The notes: generated by a model from the sequence alone, not told the origin. A stretch of 64,000 nt of DNA from Knoxdaviesia capensis (GCA_001510575.1 LNGK01000005.1:2604574-2668573), one strand, 5' to 3'. Shown: positions 48,004-61,178, numbered from the stretch's first letter. A program made the numbers and translations.

Positions 48004-51000
48004 TTACTTATGGGCTATACGATAAACATGTCTTGTCAGCCTGGCTAATGATCGTTATATTCAGGGGAGATGGGACGAGGTTAAAGAGTTGACTTACCAA
48101 TTCCCTCGACGGGCACGGGCTCAATTCCGACCTCCTCGGCAGCAAGCTTGTCCTTGGTAGCAGTCTTCTCCTCCTTCATGAAGGGGAAAGCAAGAACCTC
48201 GCGGATCGAGTAGTTGTTGGTCAGAAACATGACCAGACGGTCAACACCGAGACCCCAACCTCCGGTGGGCGGCAGGCCGTACTGATTGTTTAAATTTTAG
48301 GTTAGTATACACTAATTGCCAAACAGGGCCATGATTGCAGGGGAAACTAACCTCGAGGGCGGTGCAGAAGTTCTCATCGATAAGCTGGGCTTCGTCGTCA
48401 CCCTGGTCCTTCTGGCGCGCTTGCTCTTCGAAGCTATGTGGAGGTTAGTGAACGCTGAAGACGGCTATATCAGGATAGCTTGAAGACATACCGAAGACGC
48501 TGGTCGAAAGGATCGTTCTGTATTGAATAAAATTGACTGTCAGTTGCTGCACGAAATATATGAATCCTAGATTTGAGATGTTACCACATACCAACTCGGT
48601 GTAAAAGTTGCAGATTTCCTTGGTGGCAACTATATGGACATTCGTTGTTAGGATTGCCCTCATTCTCATGGTAAACGTTGATACTGAAGTGACTAACCGA
48701 ATGCCTCAGCACGCTCGCACAGGCCAGGAATGGAGCGATGATACTTGGCCACTGTAAATAGATAAGAGTCAGTATACGATCCCGTTCTACAAGTAGTCCC
48801 GGAAGCACTTACAGGGGCTCATGACTTGAGGGTGGCCCTGGATGAAGGTAGGGTTGATGCAAGTAGACTCGATGTACTCTCCAACCAACTTGTCGATCAT
48901 GCGAGCACTAGTGGGAGAAAGGGGTAGAGTGTTAGTTAACCAATTTTTACTCAAACCGATATCATGCTCGGTCTGAGGACTTACTTGGTCAGGGGCGGGC
49001 TGCAGTCGAGCTTCATCTTCTTGAGAACACCCCTGAGGAAAGTGTTGGTCTCCATGGTGTGGAGCTGGTCGCCAGGAGGAAACTTCTCGCCCGTGGCCTC
49101 TTCGAGGGCCGGGATCATGTCAACTCGTCTCCAGGGGCGGGCCCAGTTGATCTTGAACTCCTTGCCGTGCTGGTTGGCAAAGTTGCTATATTGTGTGTTG
49201 TAGTGTCAGCAAGGCATCCTCGACACTCGGTGTTATACATGGCATGGGGATAACTTACGTCTCGTAGCTTCCAGTGATAGTTTTGACGAGCTCGCTGACA
49301 AGCTCCTCGGTGGTGTCCATGACTGTAGAACATGTTAGACACGCGTTTGTTGACGGTAGTATTGGTATATAGCATACCATCGAAGAAGTCGGCATAGGCC
49401 TGGTAGAACTCAATAGTGGTGAATTCGGGGCTTTTAGATTGTTAGTATTGGTGCTAAGAGTGATATATAGGTTCTTGAAGAGCTTACTTGTGGGTAAGAT
49501 CGATACCCTCGTTTCTGAACTGGCGACCAATTTCGTAGACGCGGCTTAGGCCACCGACACTGTAGAATCGTAAGTACAAGCGCGAGATAAGCACGGCGTT
49601 TATCGAAGGTATACATACACAAGCATCTTGAGGTACCTGGAGCAAAAGGTTAGCACAGGGTTGGTCGTTTGGAAAAGAGTGAGTAAAACTTACAGTTCAG
49701 GAGCACTAAACGTTTCGACGAAATCAATGTCAGTTATAAATTTTCACAAAACCTGGATGAGCTTGGAGTTGAAGGGAACCATACACTCGCATATACATGC
49801 GCATGTCCAGTTCGTTGTGGTCTATGTCGACAGTTAGTTAGTAGTGAACACCATCGAAGTCTCGTAAGAGGGGTGTAGATCGTACGGGTAACGAAAGGCT
49901 CTAGAAGTAGCAAGCAGTTAGCATCAGAGTGTTCACAAGAGAGTTTTCTTTTTCTTTTTTCAAGGAGATCTTTGCTTACTGGCAGTGGCACCACCGGCAA
50001 TGGGGTTCATCATGGGCGTTTCGACCTCGATAAAATCGCGCTCGTCGAAGAAGCGGCGGATATAAGTAACTATCCGGGAACGAGTGACCAGAGTGTCGCG
50101 GGTCTTCTTGTTCATGACTATAAATACGACAGTGCGGTTAGATTAGAACCATTAGTGTGTGGAGAGGAGACGAAAAAAAGCGTACTCAGATCCAGGTAGC
50201 GCTTGCGATGTCTCTCATCGTAGTCTATGATACCAACAGTGTTAGTATTGTGATATAAATCTGGGTCCAAGCTGGACAGTTCTCACTGGTGAACCCGTAG
50301 TGCTCATCGGGAATGGCGTGAAGGCAAGGGGTGAGCAGAATGATCTCAGTGGCGAAGATCGACAGTTCACCCTCCTACAAGCTATGTTAGATATCAGAGG
50401 CATGTATACGGGACTTAAACTGGAAGGATCATCATACCTCTCCCTTCTCGAGCTTGCTCTTGGGGGCAGTTCTGCACAATCTGTTAGGTCATGGATCCAT
50501 CTTTAAGTCCAATTGGGGGAAACACTATCATACCGTCCAGGGTATCCGACAATTCCTATTGTCAGGTTAGCAATTATATTCGATATAAACATGAATAAGC
50601 GCATATGAAACCTACCGACGATGTCACCACGGCGGAGATGCTCGTGCTGGGCGTCGAACGAAGGAGTACCAGGGGTGACCTCTTGTGCCTGGCACATGAC
50701 CTGGACCTTGACTCCATCGGTACGCACCTGGAGTTTGCAAAAGGAAGAAATGATTACGCGAGTTAGAGTTTCCGTTACAGGAAAGCCTCCTTCCATGTTA
50801 TGTTGGACGTAGTGCAGCAAACAGGGAAAGTCTTACATCATAGAAGCACAGCTTAGCACCAGACGAGCGCTTAGAGTAAATACGCGCACCGACACGGACA
50901 ACACGGTCCTTGAGCGACTCGCCGGACTTGAGGTGGCCGAACTCCCCAACAAAGTTGCGCAGGTCGTAGTCGACGTGGAACTTGTGCGGGTACGGGTTGG

Positions 51001-51301
51001 GCGACTTGGTCTCGCGCAGCTTGTTGATGTTGCGGCTGCGGATCTCAAAGTACTGGTTGGGCGTCAGCTCCTTCTCGGCCGCCTCGGCGCTGGCCGCGGC
51101 GCTGCCGGCGGCCTTGGTGCCCGCGGGCTTCGGGGGCGCGGCGGCCGCCTTCTTGGCCTTCTCGGCCTCCTTCTGGCGGGCCTTCTGACGCTTCTTCAGC
51201 TCCGTCTTGCTGACCATCTCGCCCGTCACATCGTCTAGCTGCAGGTTCGCGAGCTGCTGCTCCGGCGCCGCAGGGGCTGCGGGAGTGGTGGTGTCGGCCA
51301 T
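48004..51301 (-). CDS. Cytosolic lysyl-tRNA synthetase, 22 exons
   Basis: Class II synthetase charging tRNA-Lys in the cytosol; 619 aa in the model. Exons: 51301-50837, 50727-50616, 50555-50534, 50471-50438, 50374-50287, 50224-50186, 50117-49980, 49900-49886, 49821-49785, 49705-49694, 49636-49619, 49559-49488, 49430-49378, 49322-49259, 49185-48985, 48907-48813, 48751-48698, 48629-48592, 48517-48492, 48433-48352, 48281-48098 and 48014-48004. Introns are 55-109 nt, GT-AG and frame-preserving; the last exon is the least certain. Order: basic Lys/Ala-rich extension, anticodon-binding OB domain (VRVGARIYSKRS...LCFYD), motif 1 (DFIEVETPMMNPIAGGATAK), motif 2 ([21 protein letters not shown]), motif 3 (GLGVDRLVMFL). 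HERHRKRYLDL-like DYDERHRKRYLDL is a further signature. Exons of 12, 15, 18 and 22 nt are unusual. The family is certain. Confidence 0.93.
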
Positions 51302-52542
51302 GGCTGGTATCTTTAAGTTCAGGGTTTAGGTTGGTTGGATTTGGTCGGTATCGATTGGCAGTGTACCAGGTTGAATTCCGCGTTTGTAGTGAGAATCAAG
51401 CTCAGTTGAGAATTTGAGGTCTCTTCAAGAGGAATATCCTGAAATACGTCAGATTCGGCTCTTCCAACATACAAAAGTCAATCAAAACATTACAGCAAAA
51501 ACATCTTACCTTTTCAATGACTCAAGAGGATATTGAAAAATAGCAGTCGTCTCAAGCCACGTCAGACTCATATAACTTTGGGCTTGAGAAAAAAAAACAC
51601 AAACACAAATTGGCTGAAATGAAGGCAGGAGATTAACTCGAAATCCAAACCCTTAACCGATTTCCCACTATTACTCACCTTTTTTTCTTATTTGGAGGGG
51701 CAGACTTTTGGCTGCAAATATTTAGTGGGGTTATTAACACCCCGCTATAGTGATAAGAAAAAAACTCCTGATAGTGTGACTCCCACAGCCAGCTGCGGCC
51801 AGCTGTCAGCCAAGTCCATCAAGGCATCACCAAAAACCAAGACCTCAAATTGAACGAATACAACTTCATCCATAAACTTCAAGGACAGGCAGGCATCGCT
51901 AGATCAGTTATCTTTTCCACGGCAACATTTTTCATCGGCATGTTATCACCCCGTTATCACTGCAAATTCATGCTAACTCATTCGCTCCTCAGCTAGGTAT
52001 AGTTAGCACGCGGTACCGTTTTATATCAAAAAACCAATCCACACCTGGAAGGGTAAATAAAATCGTAATTTTGTTTATTTCCTGTACCATATTGGTATAG
52101 TCACGCTATATCCCAAGCCGGTAACCATCCTGTTGCAATGAACAATCCCTCATAACCCCAAAGAGAATTCCTCTAAAGAATCATGTCCGCTACCACTAAG
52201 CGCTCCATACCTAGGAATGCCAGCATATGCGGAACAAGTATAGTCCATGATAGGAACGCTGATTATTCCTCCCTTGCCAGTGTGGGGGGAATGTGACACT
52301 CTCCAGATATGGCTAGTCCTTCCAGATTATCGTTAGTCAGGAGGGAATACGAGGGGCAACCAAGAAACCAACAGGTGAAAGGCTTACCAAGACCAGTTCC
52401 AGAGACACCATCAGAGCGAACTTGCATCAATAGTTCAGGCCAAAAACGTGGGTTGAGTGCCGGTGTTGACGGGAGAAAATCCACCACGAACTTCAAGTGG
52501 CATCCAGGTACCGTAGACTAGAGGTGTGAACCATCCAGCCCA
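51302..52542. promoter_or_regulatory. Synthetase upstream region and AIG2-like gene 3' flank
   Basis: 1.24 kb without a gene. The right edge of the synthetase start is followed by a leader-like stretch, and CAGGGTTTAGGTT (51320-51332) is telobox-like. The remaining sequence up to 52542 is AT-rich and holds the 3' UTR of the minus-strand AIG2-like gene. Confidence 0.45.
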
Positions 52543-53169
52543 CTACACCGCGTCGGGGAAGCCTATCCAGGTGTCCATGGTCCGCTTCAGGAAGTCGGTC
52601 AACTGCCACTTCTCGGCCGTCACTCTGTCTCTATCCCCGGCCCAGACGTACATGTCTGCAACGACCCAGCCTTCCGGCTTCCCTTCGTCGTCAACCTGCA
52701 TGACGCGGACTTTTGTCAACACGCACAAGCTGGATTCGAACCCGGTCACTTTCTTCCGCTGCGCGGGAGTGTCCGGGCGGAAAAGGATGCCGTTGATGCC
52801 CAGGGATGGGTCGCCAGAAGTCTGCTTTATGACAGCCGGATGGTCGGTATCGTGGACCACGAAGCGCGTGTACCCTGCCAGTCGGCCTTTCTTGAGCATG
52901 TGCACGAGCTTGTTGGCTTTCGATGATGAGCCCGTGAGTGTCCAGGAGAAGATCGGAAGGGCGCAGAGGATTCCGTATATGAATAGGGATCGAGACTCCA
53001 CGGCAGCGTCGCTTGGCTGCGCCGGGATAGATGGGACCGATTTCCATCTCAGGCACATGGCTTCATCCACCTGGGGTTTGTCTTTGTCGTCCATCTCCTT
53101 TGGCGGAGGTCCCAGGACCGGAAACCATGGGACCAAATCGTCGAACGGCTTATTTAAGCCGAACTCCAT
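52543..53169 (-). CDS. AIG2/gamma-glutamylcyclotransferase-like protein
   Basis: Single exon, 208 aa, ATG at 53169. The segment SLFIYGILCALPIFSWTLTG starts the GGCT/AIG2-like fold; the YGxL substrate-loop motif is visible as YGIL. The following residues (KLVHMLKKGRLAGYTRFVVHD, TDHPAVIKQTSG, GINGILFR) align in order with the family's gYxry...yPai...v.G.lf pattern, and VTGFES marks the region of the helix near the active-site Glu. The C-terminal part (VVADMYVWAGDRDRVTAEKWQLTDFL) is typical of fungal members. Some relatives act on gamma-glutamyl peptides, but many have no known substrate. The N-terminal ~60 residues are an extension without known domain. Upstream is a C/T-rich (minus strand) leader. 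Confidence 0.75.
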   Translation of the reverse strand: MEFGLNKPFDDLVPWFPVLGPPPKEMDDKDKPQVDEAMCLRWKSVPSIPAQPSDAAVESRSLFIYGILCALPIFSWTLTGSSSKANKLVHMLKKGRLAGYTRFVVHDTDHPAVIKQTSGDPSLGINGILFRPDTPAQRKKVTGFESSLCVLTKVRVMQVDDEGKPEGWVVADMYVWAGDRDRVTAEKWQLTDFLKRTMDTWIGFPDAV

Positions 53170-54624
53170 TGTCAGAGCTGATGATAGAAGATGCCAATGA
53201 AGATGTGTCTTCTAGTGATCTGGTGAGAAAGGGAGGGAAAAGAACGCACAAAAAAGAATGAAAGAAAGAGAAAGCAAAAACAAGAGGATTCAGGGTATGA
53301 AAGTCGTGTCTCTTAGTAATTAGCAGTTTCCCCTCCTCATGTTTTTCGAGTCAGTAAGTAGTGGTTATGGCCTTCCCCTCCATGTGTTTATGTTTATGAA
53401 AGGGGGAAAGTCTAACTCCTTCTGGGCGTTGCTTGACTGTAAGATATTTGGTAACTGATTATCTTTGAAGGGCCTTGGGCGTATGATCAGTCACGATGTT
53501 TGGCCAAATGAGGCTGGCCCTGAGGCCTGCTGAATCACACAAACTCGAGATCGCCAGTTGCGTTGACCGAAAACTACATTCGCTGTATTCACGCCAAAAA
53601 AAGTATACTCACAAAGTATATATAACAAGAAAGGTCTCCCACAGGGGAGGAATTAATTCACCCATTAAAAAAAAAGAAAAAAAAAAAAGGGAGAATACCT
53701 TCTTCCTGAACAGTTCCCCAAGAATGAACCTGTACAAGAAAAATAGCAGATCCCATCCGTTCTAAGAAGATTTTAGTATCTGCCTTCATAGGATACTAAC
53801 ACAATGTTCAAACAGATCTGGTGAGATAAAGTAGTCGAGGAATATATGGGAGGAAAAAAAGAGCAAAAGTTGGAGATAAATAGGAAAGCAAATCGGTCTG
53901 AGATCAGGTGAGCGACAAGAAGAGGAGGAGAAACAGAGCGCGGAAGGAAGAAAGTGTCTGGCAAACGAACGCAGTGAAAGGAAACAATGGGAAGAGGGAA
54001 GCGCACCAATATTTGAAATGGGGGGGGGGAAGAGAAAAGCAACTTCAAGCTGGCATATTGAAACCGGGCAATGGGAGTGTGTCACACAAACCAAATAGAC
54101 GAAGTCAGGCCAAGATTAAGAGAGAAAGAAAAGGCTGCAGAAAGTGTATAGAGTGAATGGTGGAAAGACGAAGCGAGAGAGAAAGAAAGAAAGAACGATG
54201 AAATATAGGAGGAGAGTCGATGAACGAGCGTTTGAAGAGAGAAATAGAGAGATATAGGAGCGAATAGAAGTGACGGAAAACAAGCGAGCACACAAGATGA
54301 AAAAGTCACAGCCAAGCGACTGAGAGCAAAAAAAGCCGTTCCGGAATGGGGTATCTCAACATCATGCTAGAAGCCAGGTACGACAAGACTGAGGAAATAA
54401 GAAGAAATGGAGAAAGAGCCAAGAATGAATGCCACGATGGTGGCGGGAGGGAGTGTCTCCCAAGTCCAATGAAAACGAGGTGGGGGGGTGTGAGATGCAG
54501 GCAAACAAGCGGCACGGAATAATCTGGGCAACGAAGGAAGACAGGTTGGAGAAGAAAAAGAAAATCGGATTGTGCGAAGGAAGAGGAGGAGGATTTGAGT
54601 GGGTACGACAAGGTAACACAACTT
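53170..54624 (-). promoter_or_regulatory. Pyrimidine-rich upstream region of the AIG2-like gene
   Basis: 1.46 kb, strongly purine-rich on the plus strand from about 53660 to 54600 (A/G repeats such as GAAGAG and AGAAAG), hence pyrimidine-rich in the direction of the minus-strand gene. The rightmost part is the 3' UTR of the zinc-finger gene. Several long open frames are low-complexity Ser/Phe/Leu strings from this composition and are not genes. Confidence 0.5.
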
Positions 54625-57458
54625 CTATAGTCCGCCGGACTGCACCATGCTATTGTTCATGAAAATGTCATTATCATGAACCCCTTGCATGGCCACATGC
54701 ATCGCCGCCGCCATCGACTGGCTGGTATTAATCACCGTCGCCGACCGCGTGCCCCCACCGTTTCCACCGCCTAGACCTCCACCCGTCACCATAAACCGGG
54801 AGTCTGCCGCTTGTGTTGATGTTGCCGCCCGTTGGAGCCCAGATCCCTGGCCGGGACCCCCCGTAGCAACAGCACCACCGGCGGCGGCGGGGTTACCGGC
54901 CCCTCCGCCTTGGCCTGCACTCCCGCGCGTGCGCGGTACGTGCAGCGTTGACCGCTGTTGCGGAATGGCTTGCAAGGGTGCATGTTGCTTTACGGCTGGA
55001 ACCAGCGACGAAAACGCCGAGGCGTCATCGTCGTCTTCCATTTCCGCGTCTCCGTCCTCGTCCTCGTCGCCGTCTCCATCGGGATCCGCATCAACATTGA
55101 TGTCACCATCTGAGTCGGTCACTCCGGTCGCAGGAGGTATAGGTATCGTCTTTTGCTCTTCTTCAGCCTCGTCCGTAGCTCCGCTGCCACCGCTGTCGAG
55201 TGTGAGTTCGACTTGGCTGGACGCCGGGTTTAGCGAGGACTGTTGCAGCCGTGGCGGAGGTGCAGCACGGGAGCCGCGGCCGGGTCTTGAGACTCCTTGA
55301 GAGGGCGGTTGCATGCGGGCCGGGGGGGCTCGTCGGGGACGAGCGCGCGCTGTCGGTGTTGCGGGAGGTGGTGTCGACACATCCAACGAACGCTGTGCAG
55401 TCATTCCTGACGACGCTGCTCGGTTGGCTGCGATTACACCCTTCCACCGCTCGATCGATCGTTGTACCAGGGTATTGAGATCAGTGCGAAAATCATCCTG
55501 TTCGAGCACATCGCCAGCTTTCAAGCCGAGTTCGAGAAGTTGAGAGACAAGCTGAGAATCGAGTGGCAATGCTGTCGTTGGGCTCGTCATGGGTGCCTGT
55601 TGATCTTTCCACTGGGCCATTTGCACCTTCAGACTCTCGTTTTCTTGCATAAGACGTTTCTGCTGCTCCTTCAGTGTCTCGTTCTCCCTGTGCCGACGGC
55701 CGACTCCACGAGCCAGTTCCAGCACCCAGAGTTCGTTCTTCCTCGACTGCTGGAGAGCAGCCCAAACAGCATATGTCGAGTTCAGGTGTTCGGTCACCTG
55801 GGTCTCCAGGTTATGGGCGTCTCGTTCCGCAATCTCAACCATCCGGTTGAAACTATCACTGTCGCTCGATAAGCTGGGAAAGCCATGGATCAACGAGATA
55901 CTGCTGGTGACGGGACTAAGTGGCGCTCCGGACTGCTTCCACTTCCGGAACTCTTCCGCGAAGTATGTCTTCAGGGCCTCGAATTCTCGCGGTCCGGGAG
56001 GTTGCACAGACCATGACGTCGACGTCGAATGCTGTGTGGACGAGAAGAGGGTCGGCGGTGGTCGAAGACACTGCAGCGTCAAAGCTGGGAAGTCGAATTG
56101 CAAAGGATCGAAGTCGAACGGGGTTGATCGGCCATCAACATACTGCCTATACACCACCCAGAACAACCAGTCAATACAACCAAATCCAGCTCTTGTGGGA
56201 GACACTTCATCATAACCACCGGCCGTGCAAATTGTCCTCTCAGATGCTGCGTTTCAAGAAATACCCCCATCCATGCGTCTGGTGTCCCGGAGTTTTATGC
56301 AAGGGGTCCTGGTCGTTTAGGGTGGAGAAGTCGGGACTGTGTAGCTAAAGAAGCCATGAGATGGGGACAAAATCTCCGTGCGCTTGAGCAACAAATCAAA
56401 CATCGGATGGAGAGAGGAGCAAAACGGAGGTCAAGACACAGCAAAAGGCAAATTAAAAAGAAGCAGAGAACAGGACATGCAGATCTCATCGCAAGGTGGG
56501 CCAATCCTATTGATACTTCAACGGTCCTTCCCTGGACGTCGAACAGCATCGCTCCTTCCTTTCGTTTCTTTTTCCTTCTCGACGCGCTGCAGGGTTCCTT
56601 TTTATTCCGTTACAAGCGCCACAGACGCCAGGAATAGCAAACATCGAGGTCGTAGCAAACGGCACTTCCGAAATTACACACAAAAAGAAAAAGAAAAGCA
56701 CACTTTGAGACGTACCTTGCTGCCCTCCACGCATTGAGGAGCTCTCTGAATGCAAGTTCGGCGGCGCGAGCCGTGTCGGCGGCATCGATCAGGCGCTGTT
56801 TTGCCTCGAACTGAGACTTTTGAAGGACAAGTCGGCTGACTGAACGCTGGCTGTTGAGTCGTGGGCTGGATTCGCCAGCCAAGTCGAAGTCCTTTGCCGG
56901 GGTGCCGGGGCCAGCTTCTGCGCCCTTCTGGCCGTACTTTCCGAGCATCGAGTCGACGGCAAACTGGCCGTCCCGAGGTATTGTGCCGCCGGTTCGAGTG
57001 GTCGATTCCGGTTGTATGGCTGAAACGGGTCCTGTGGTTCCAGGAGCAGTGGCAGCTCCTCGAGCTGTAGCGCCAGTTGATACCGGAGTCGCAGCTGCTG
57101 CGGGTTTCTGAGGGAGCGAGAAAGCTGGCGGCGCTGTCGCAGTCGAAACACTGGTGGCGGAAGCTGCTGTGGGATTGGGCGTGCTGGTAGGCGTTGATGA
57201 TGCGGAAGCCTCGCGACGAAAGCTTGCTAAACGAGACTGCCGACGGGTGATGTTGCCGCGCAGCTTGCGGATCTCGTCCACGTCGTGGAGACCATCGGGG
57301 GCCTTTGGGTTCTTCTCGCGGATGTAAAGGTCGAGATGGCGGCCGAGAGAGGACGACGTAAACGCCTGACCGCAGTACTTGCACTCGCGGTCCTTGACAG
57401 CTGGTACCTTGCTGGGAGTGTTGTTGGTATCACTGTTCTGTCCTGGAGATTCGTCCAT
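54625..57458 (-). CDS. Uncharacterised zinc-finger and coiled-coil protein
   Basis: Two exons, 57458-56716 and 56146-54625, joined by a 569-nt intron, encode 754 aa. Residues about 25-45 form a Cys2/His motif (RECKYCGQAFTSSSLGRHLD), which looks like the start of a C2H2/C2HC zinc finger. A short conserved block follows (GLHDVDEIRKLRGNITRRQSR). The middle is Pro/Ala/Thr-rich and disordered, then comes FDFDPLQFDFPALTLQCLRPPP and a region with coiled-coil character (RRHRENETLKEQQKRLMQEN). The C-terminal third is Pro-rich, then acidic (DPDGDGDEDEDGDAEMEDDDD), then Gly-rich. I do not recognise a named function; nuclear location is plausible. The start is the ATG before the zinc motif. The long intron could hide another exon; the join used keeps frame and gives the family-like FDFDP block. 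Confidence 0.75.
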
Positions 57459-59092
57459 GGTTATGGTCACTTGGTGACACAACTGCCCCTATGAGGCAGA
57501 TGCGGTCGTTGTCATATAGGGAAAGGCGAAGCAAGTTGTCGACGAGCAAGCAAAAAGCAGAGAGGTATTCAAGATGAAGTGATCAGGGCAAACTGACGGG
57601 GCGGGCCGGGCGAATTTAGGGATATTGGCGGGCGGTAAAGGATTCGAGGCAAGTGGGTTCGACGCGATGTGGGCGAGATAACCAATAGATGAATTGGGCG
57701 GGAAGGGGAGAACAACCAAGGGCACAATAACCCGCAACAGACCAACCTAAACCGTCGAAAATGAAAGCTGGAAATATTGACAAGGAATGATTAGTTCACT
57801 CGGTCGAGGGAAGAAGAGAAACGAAGTCGAAGCAAAAATAGATATAAAAGAAATAGCGAGAGAACGAGAAGCAGGGCCACCAAGACGAGGTAACGAAGCA
57901 AGGGAGTTGGTGGTGTGAGACAATGTTCTGGGAACAGATATCCAGCACTAAATGTGAGTACCGCCAGAAACGAGCAACGCAAAGAGGCAGCAGAATAGTC
58001 TCAGAACTCTCATGCAATGATGGGCAAGAGATGGAAGCGAGCTTCAAAAGAAAAAGAAAAAAGACAAAGACTATGGCTTATTCAAGAAGACGGGTTCGTA
58101 AGCAACTGACCAGGACGGCGCACTTAGAAGAGCAGAGGTGTAATAACAAGGCAAGACGATGGTATCAGAGATCAATCCAAGAGCGCAGACACGCGAAGGC
58201 ACAAAATTGTTGGCGAACGGAAATCGAGATCGTAAAAGAGTGACAGGAAGGGGGATATTATCAGGTATTATGGACGGCGGCAAAATCGAACGGAAAGAAG
58301 TATGGGAAAAGAGAAGAAGAATAAAGTGAAACCGTAGAGGAATTAATAGAGAATAATGAAGAAGGAAGAAGAAAAATATTAAAAGTTCGATGTTAGCATA
58401 GAGGAAGCGAGATAAAAGGGATATAAAAGAAGCGCCAGAGAAGAGATAAGCGAAGCACAAATAGAACACTGGATATGAACGAGTGCGAGGAAGGAGTATA
58501 AGAAGACTGGTCGACTGAGACAGCAACGTAAAGAGAGACAAAGATTCGGAACCCGGTATGGTAAGAGAACGAACGGGATGAAGCAAGAGGGGTGGCGATG
58601 CTCTTGTTGGTCGGTCCTGATGCGCAAGGGAGCCTGGACAACGAAGGTTGATGCGAGTTGATGATGAGGAGGATCAAGGAGCGTTGAAGAAGAGCGAGAG
58701 AAGGGGGAGGAGAAAAGGGGGCGGGGGGAGAAGAAAGAGAGAAGAGGAGGAGAGTGAATAAGAAACGTGAAGGAGAAGATCACAGGAAGGGGACGAAGAA
58801 GAGGAGAGAAAAGAGTTTCAAGAAACGGGACAGGCAGGAAAAAAAGATGGGGTGTATCAGAGTAGTGAAAGAGTGGATAGTGATAGTATAGTCGGAGTGA
58901 TTCTAGCACAGATAGGACGAACAGGAGTTGTACAGAGACCATCTGTATCTGGATGTGTACTCCGGAGGGGTGAAATAGTGGGAGAGAGTGTGTGGTCAGT
59001 TGGTTGAGCAGTTTCGTAAAGTGAGGCAAGATGAGTATGGGGAAGAGAGTGTGCGTGTGTCGTTGGGGGGGGGTATCCGGGGGGGGGGGGGG

Positions 59093-59102
59093 NNNNNNNN
59101 NN
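59093..59102. other. Assembly gap (10 N) between poly-G runs
   Basis: Ten N bases sit between G runs on both sides. Homopolymer length is probably unresolved. Confidence 0.98.
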
Positions 59103-61146
59103 GGGGGGGGGTGAGTTTGTGAGAGTGTACGAAAGATCGAGTGTGTATGCAAGTTCATGGATACAGGAGCTCATTCGAGGGGGGGCGTGTGACTGAGAGA
59201 GTGTGGAACGGCGAGAAGAAGAAAGAGGGAGTGGTGATCCTTATTGCGAGTCTGGTATCAAGAGGTTTGGCATAGTATGAAGTGTTGTGCAAACCACGCT
59301 TCAAGAAACATAAAAAGAATAGAAAGATTTTTTCAAAAAGAAGGCCAGTAGTAATGCTGGCTGATCTCAAGCCCTATGAAGAAATCATACGGAGTCTCAG
59401 GGGAGGGGAGAGGCACAAGACAGAGGAAGTGTTAGTGATTGGGGGATTGGGGGGTATGAATATGCATAAGTGACGGGAAGGGGGATTTTCAGAAAATCAT
59501 AAGCCCTCAAAATATGGATGAGGTCTAGAGGTGAGATTGGGATCAGAAAAGCCACTGGAACATTTGACGGGATGGGGGCAGATCGAGAGAGAGGAAGAGG
59601 GGGGAGGGGGGGACGTGTCTTAGACGTGTTTGTTTGCTTCCTGGGGGGAGGGACATGTCAGAAGGCGCAAAATATTGAAAAGGTCAACTTTTAGGCCGGG
59701 CAGATGTTGTAGTAGCCACAGTATCCACCAGAAACACCATCTGGAATGGCAAGTTTGGTCGAGCCAGATGGAGACTTCGAGATTGGAGATTTGACGAAGA
59801 GACAAGGACATGCAGGCAGGCAGGCCACCATGGTTGCATAAAAAAATTTAATTTTTTTCCTTTTCTTCTTCCCACACCCACAGGATGTCCCAGTCTCCGC
59901 CCCAGCTCGAGTAAACGCCCACCATACGAATATGCACTATGATGTTGGAGCCTTGAAGGGTGCTCTCGCCTGTATCCGTAGCTCAGTGTTTTGGTCCACT
60001 TGGGTGCATATTCGAGATATTGAGGGTGTCCTCACTTTGCCATGCCCATATCAGACCAGTAAATGTCAAGGAATAAGCATCAAAAAGACAAGTGACGAGA
60101 TTTTCTCTAGTTTTCTGATGGGTCCCTCTGTAAATCTCACTTGACCTATCTTCTCGTGTCTTATATCAAGGACCAGACAGACACATCACGAGAATGCGTG
60201 CATAAGATAAGGCTCAAAGGTCGAAGGACTACTTGGGAACAAGCACTCACCAAGAAATGTTTGGAGCAGGGTCTGTTCAAACAGACCTTTTTTATCGATT
60301 GAATAGGGGGGCCCGCTCCCCTCTCGCCGTTCCCAGTCGCATGTGGGATTCTGAATCAAAACCGAAGACGAAGAGAACACGGCCGAGTTTTTTTAGATGT
60401 TCCTTGGCCGGTGTCTGTCCAGGATCAAACTGGCCTGGCACTGCCGAGAAGTAAGTGAAGAAAGCGGAGAGGAAGAAGAAGAAGAGAAGAAGAAGGGGAA
60501 AACGTTCATAGGCCCGTGATTCCCGTCCGTTTTTAATGGACTGTTTCCGTCTGTATGCTGCTTGGGGGAAGATGAAAAAGGTCGGTATGAGGTTGAAAAA
60601 TCACCAAGACCTGGTTTTTTCGGGGGTGAGTTTTTTTTTTTCACACATCCGACTTGTCGTTCTGATTTTTGTCTGTTGGCCCAAGTGGTGGCAGTGGCAG
60701 ACACTGGCAGGAACCGGCAAAGTCTATCAAAGATACCGTCCAAGGGTCGGCATCCTCGAATGGGCAGGCCCCGAGTCGATCGCGACTGCCCGAGGTGCAC
60801 GAGGAATACGGTGTGGCATCAGCCAGAGCCAGTTGGCTTCTCCTTGCGCAATTTCTCATGGTAAGAAGAACAAGGATGTTTATCCCAAATCAAGCCACAA
60901 AGAAGTAGCAGCAGGAAAGCATGGGGTTTGTGAAAAGGCGGAACCTTCCAAGAGAGACAATCGTCAAGAGAGGCGCCAGCTAAGGAGGCCATTAGCCCAA
61001 GTTTCCGTGCCTGACTAGCACCAGCACTATCCAACTTACAGCGGCTTGGGCCATATTCAACAGCTAGAAAAGCTTCATTAGCTCTTCCTCAGAGAGCCGT
61101 AAGCCGGGATGGATTCTGTGGGAGATAGGGTATGTTAAGCAGAATA

Positions 61147-61178
61147 CCAGGAGTCCAGGAGTCCAGGAGTCCAGGAGT
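61147..61178. repeat. (CCAGGAGT) tandem repeat, four copies
   Basis: Four perfect 8-bp units in a row, followed by a degenerate partial unit. It is intergenic and no function is suggested. Confidence 0.9.

Noticed and set aside
52725..52745. GGTTCGAATCC-like B-box of a tRNA on the minus strand
   Set aside because: It lies in the coding frame of the AIG2-like gene (encoding GFESS), and no cloverleaf can be built around it.
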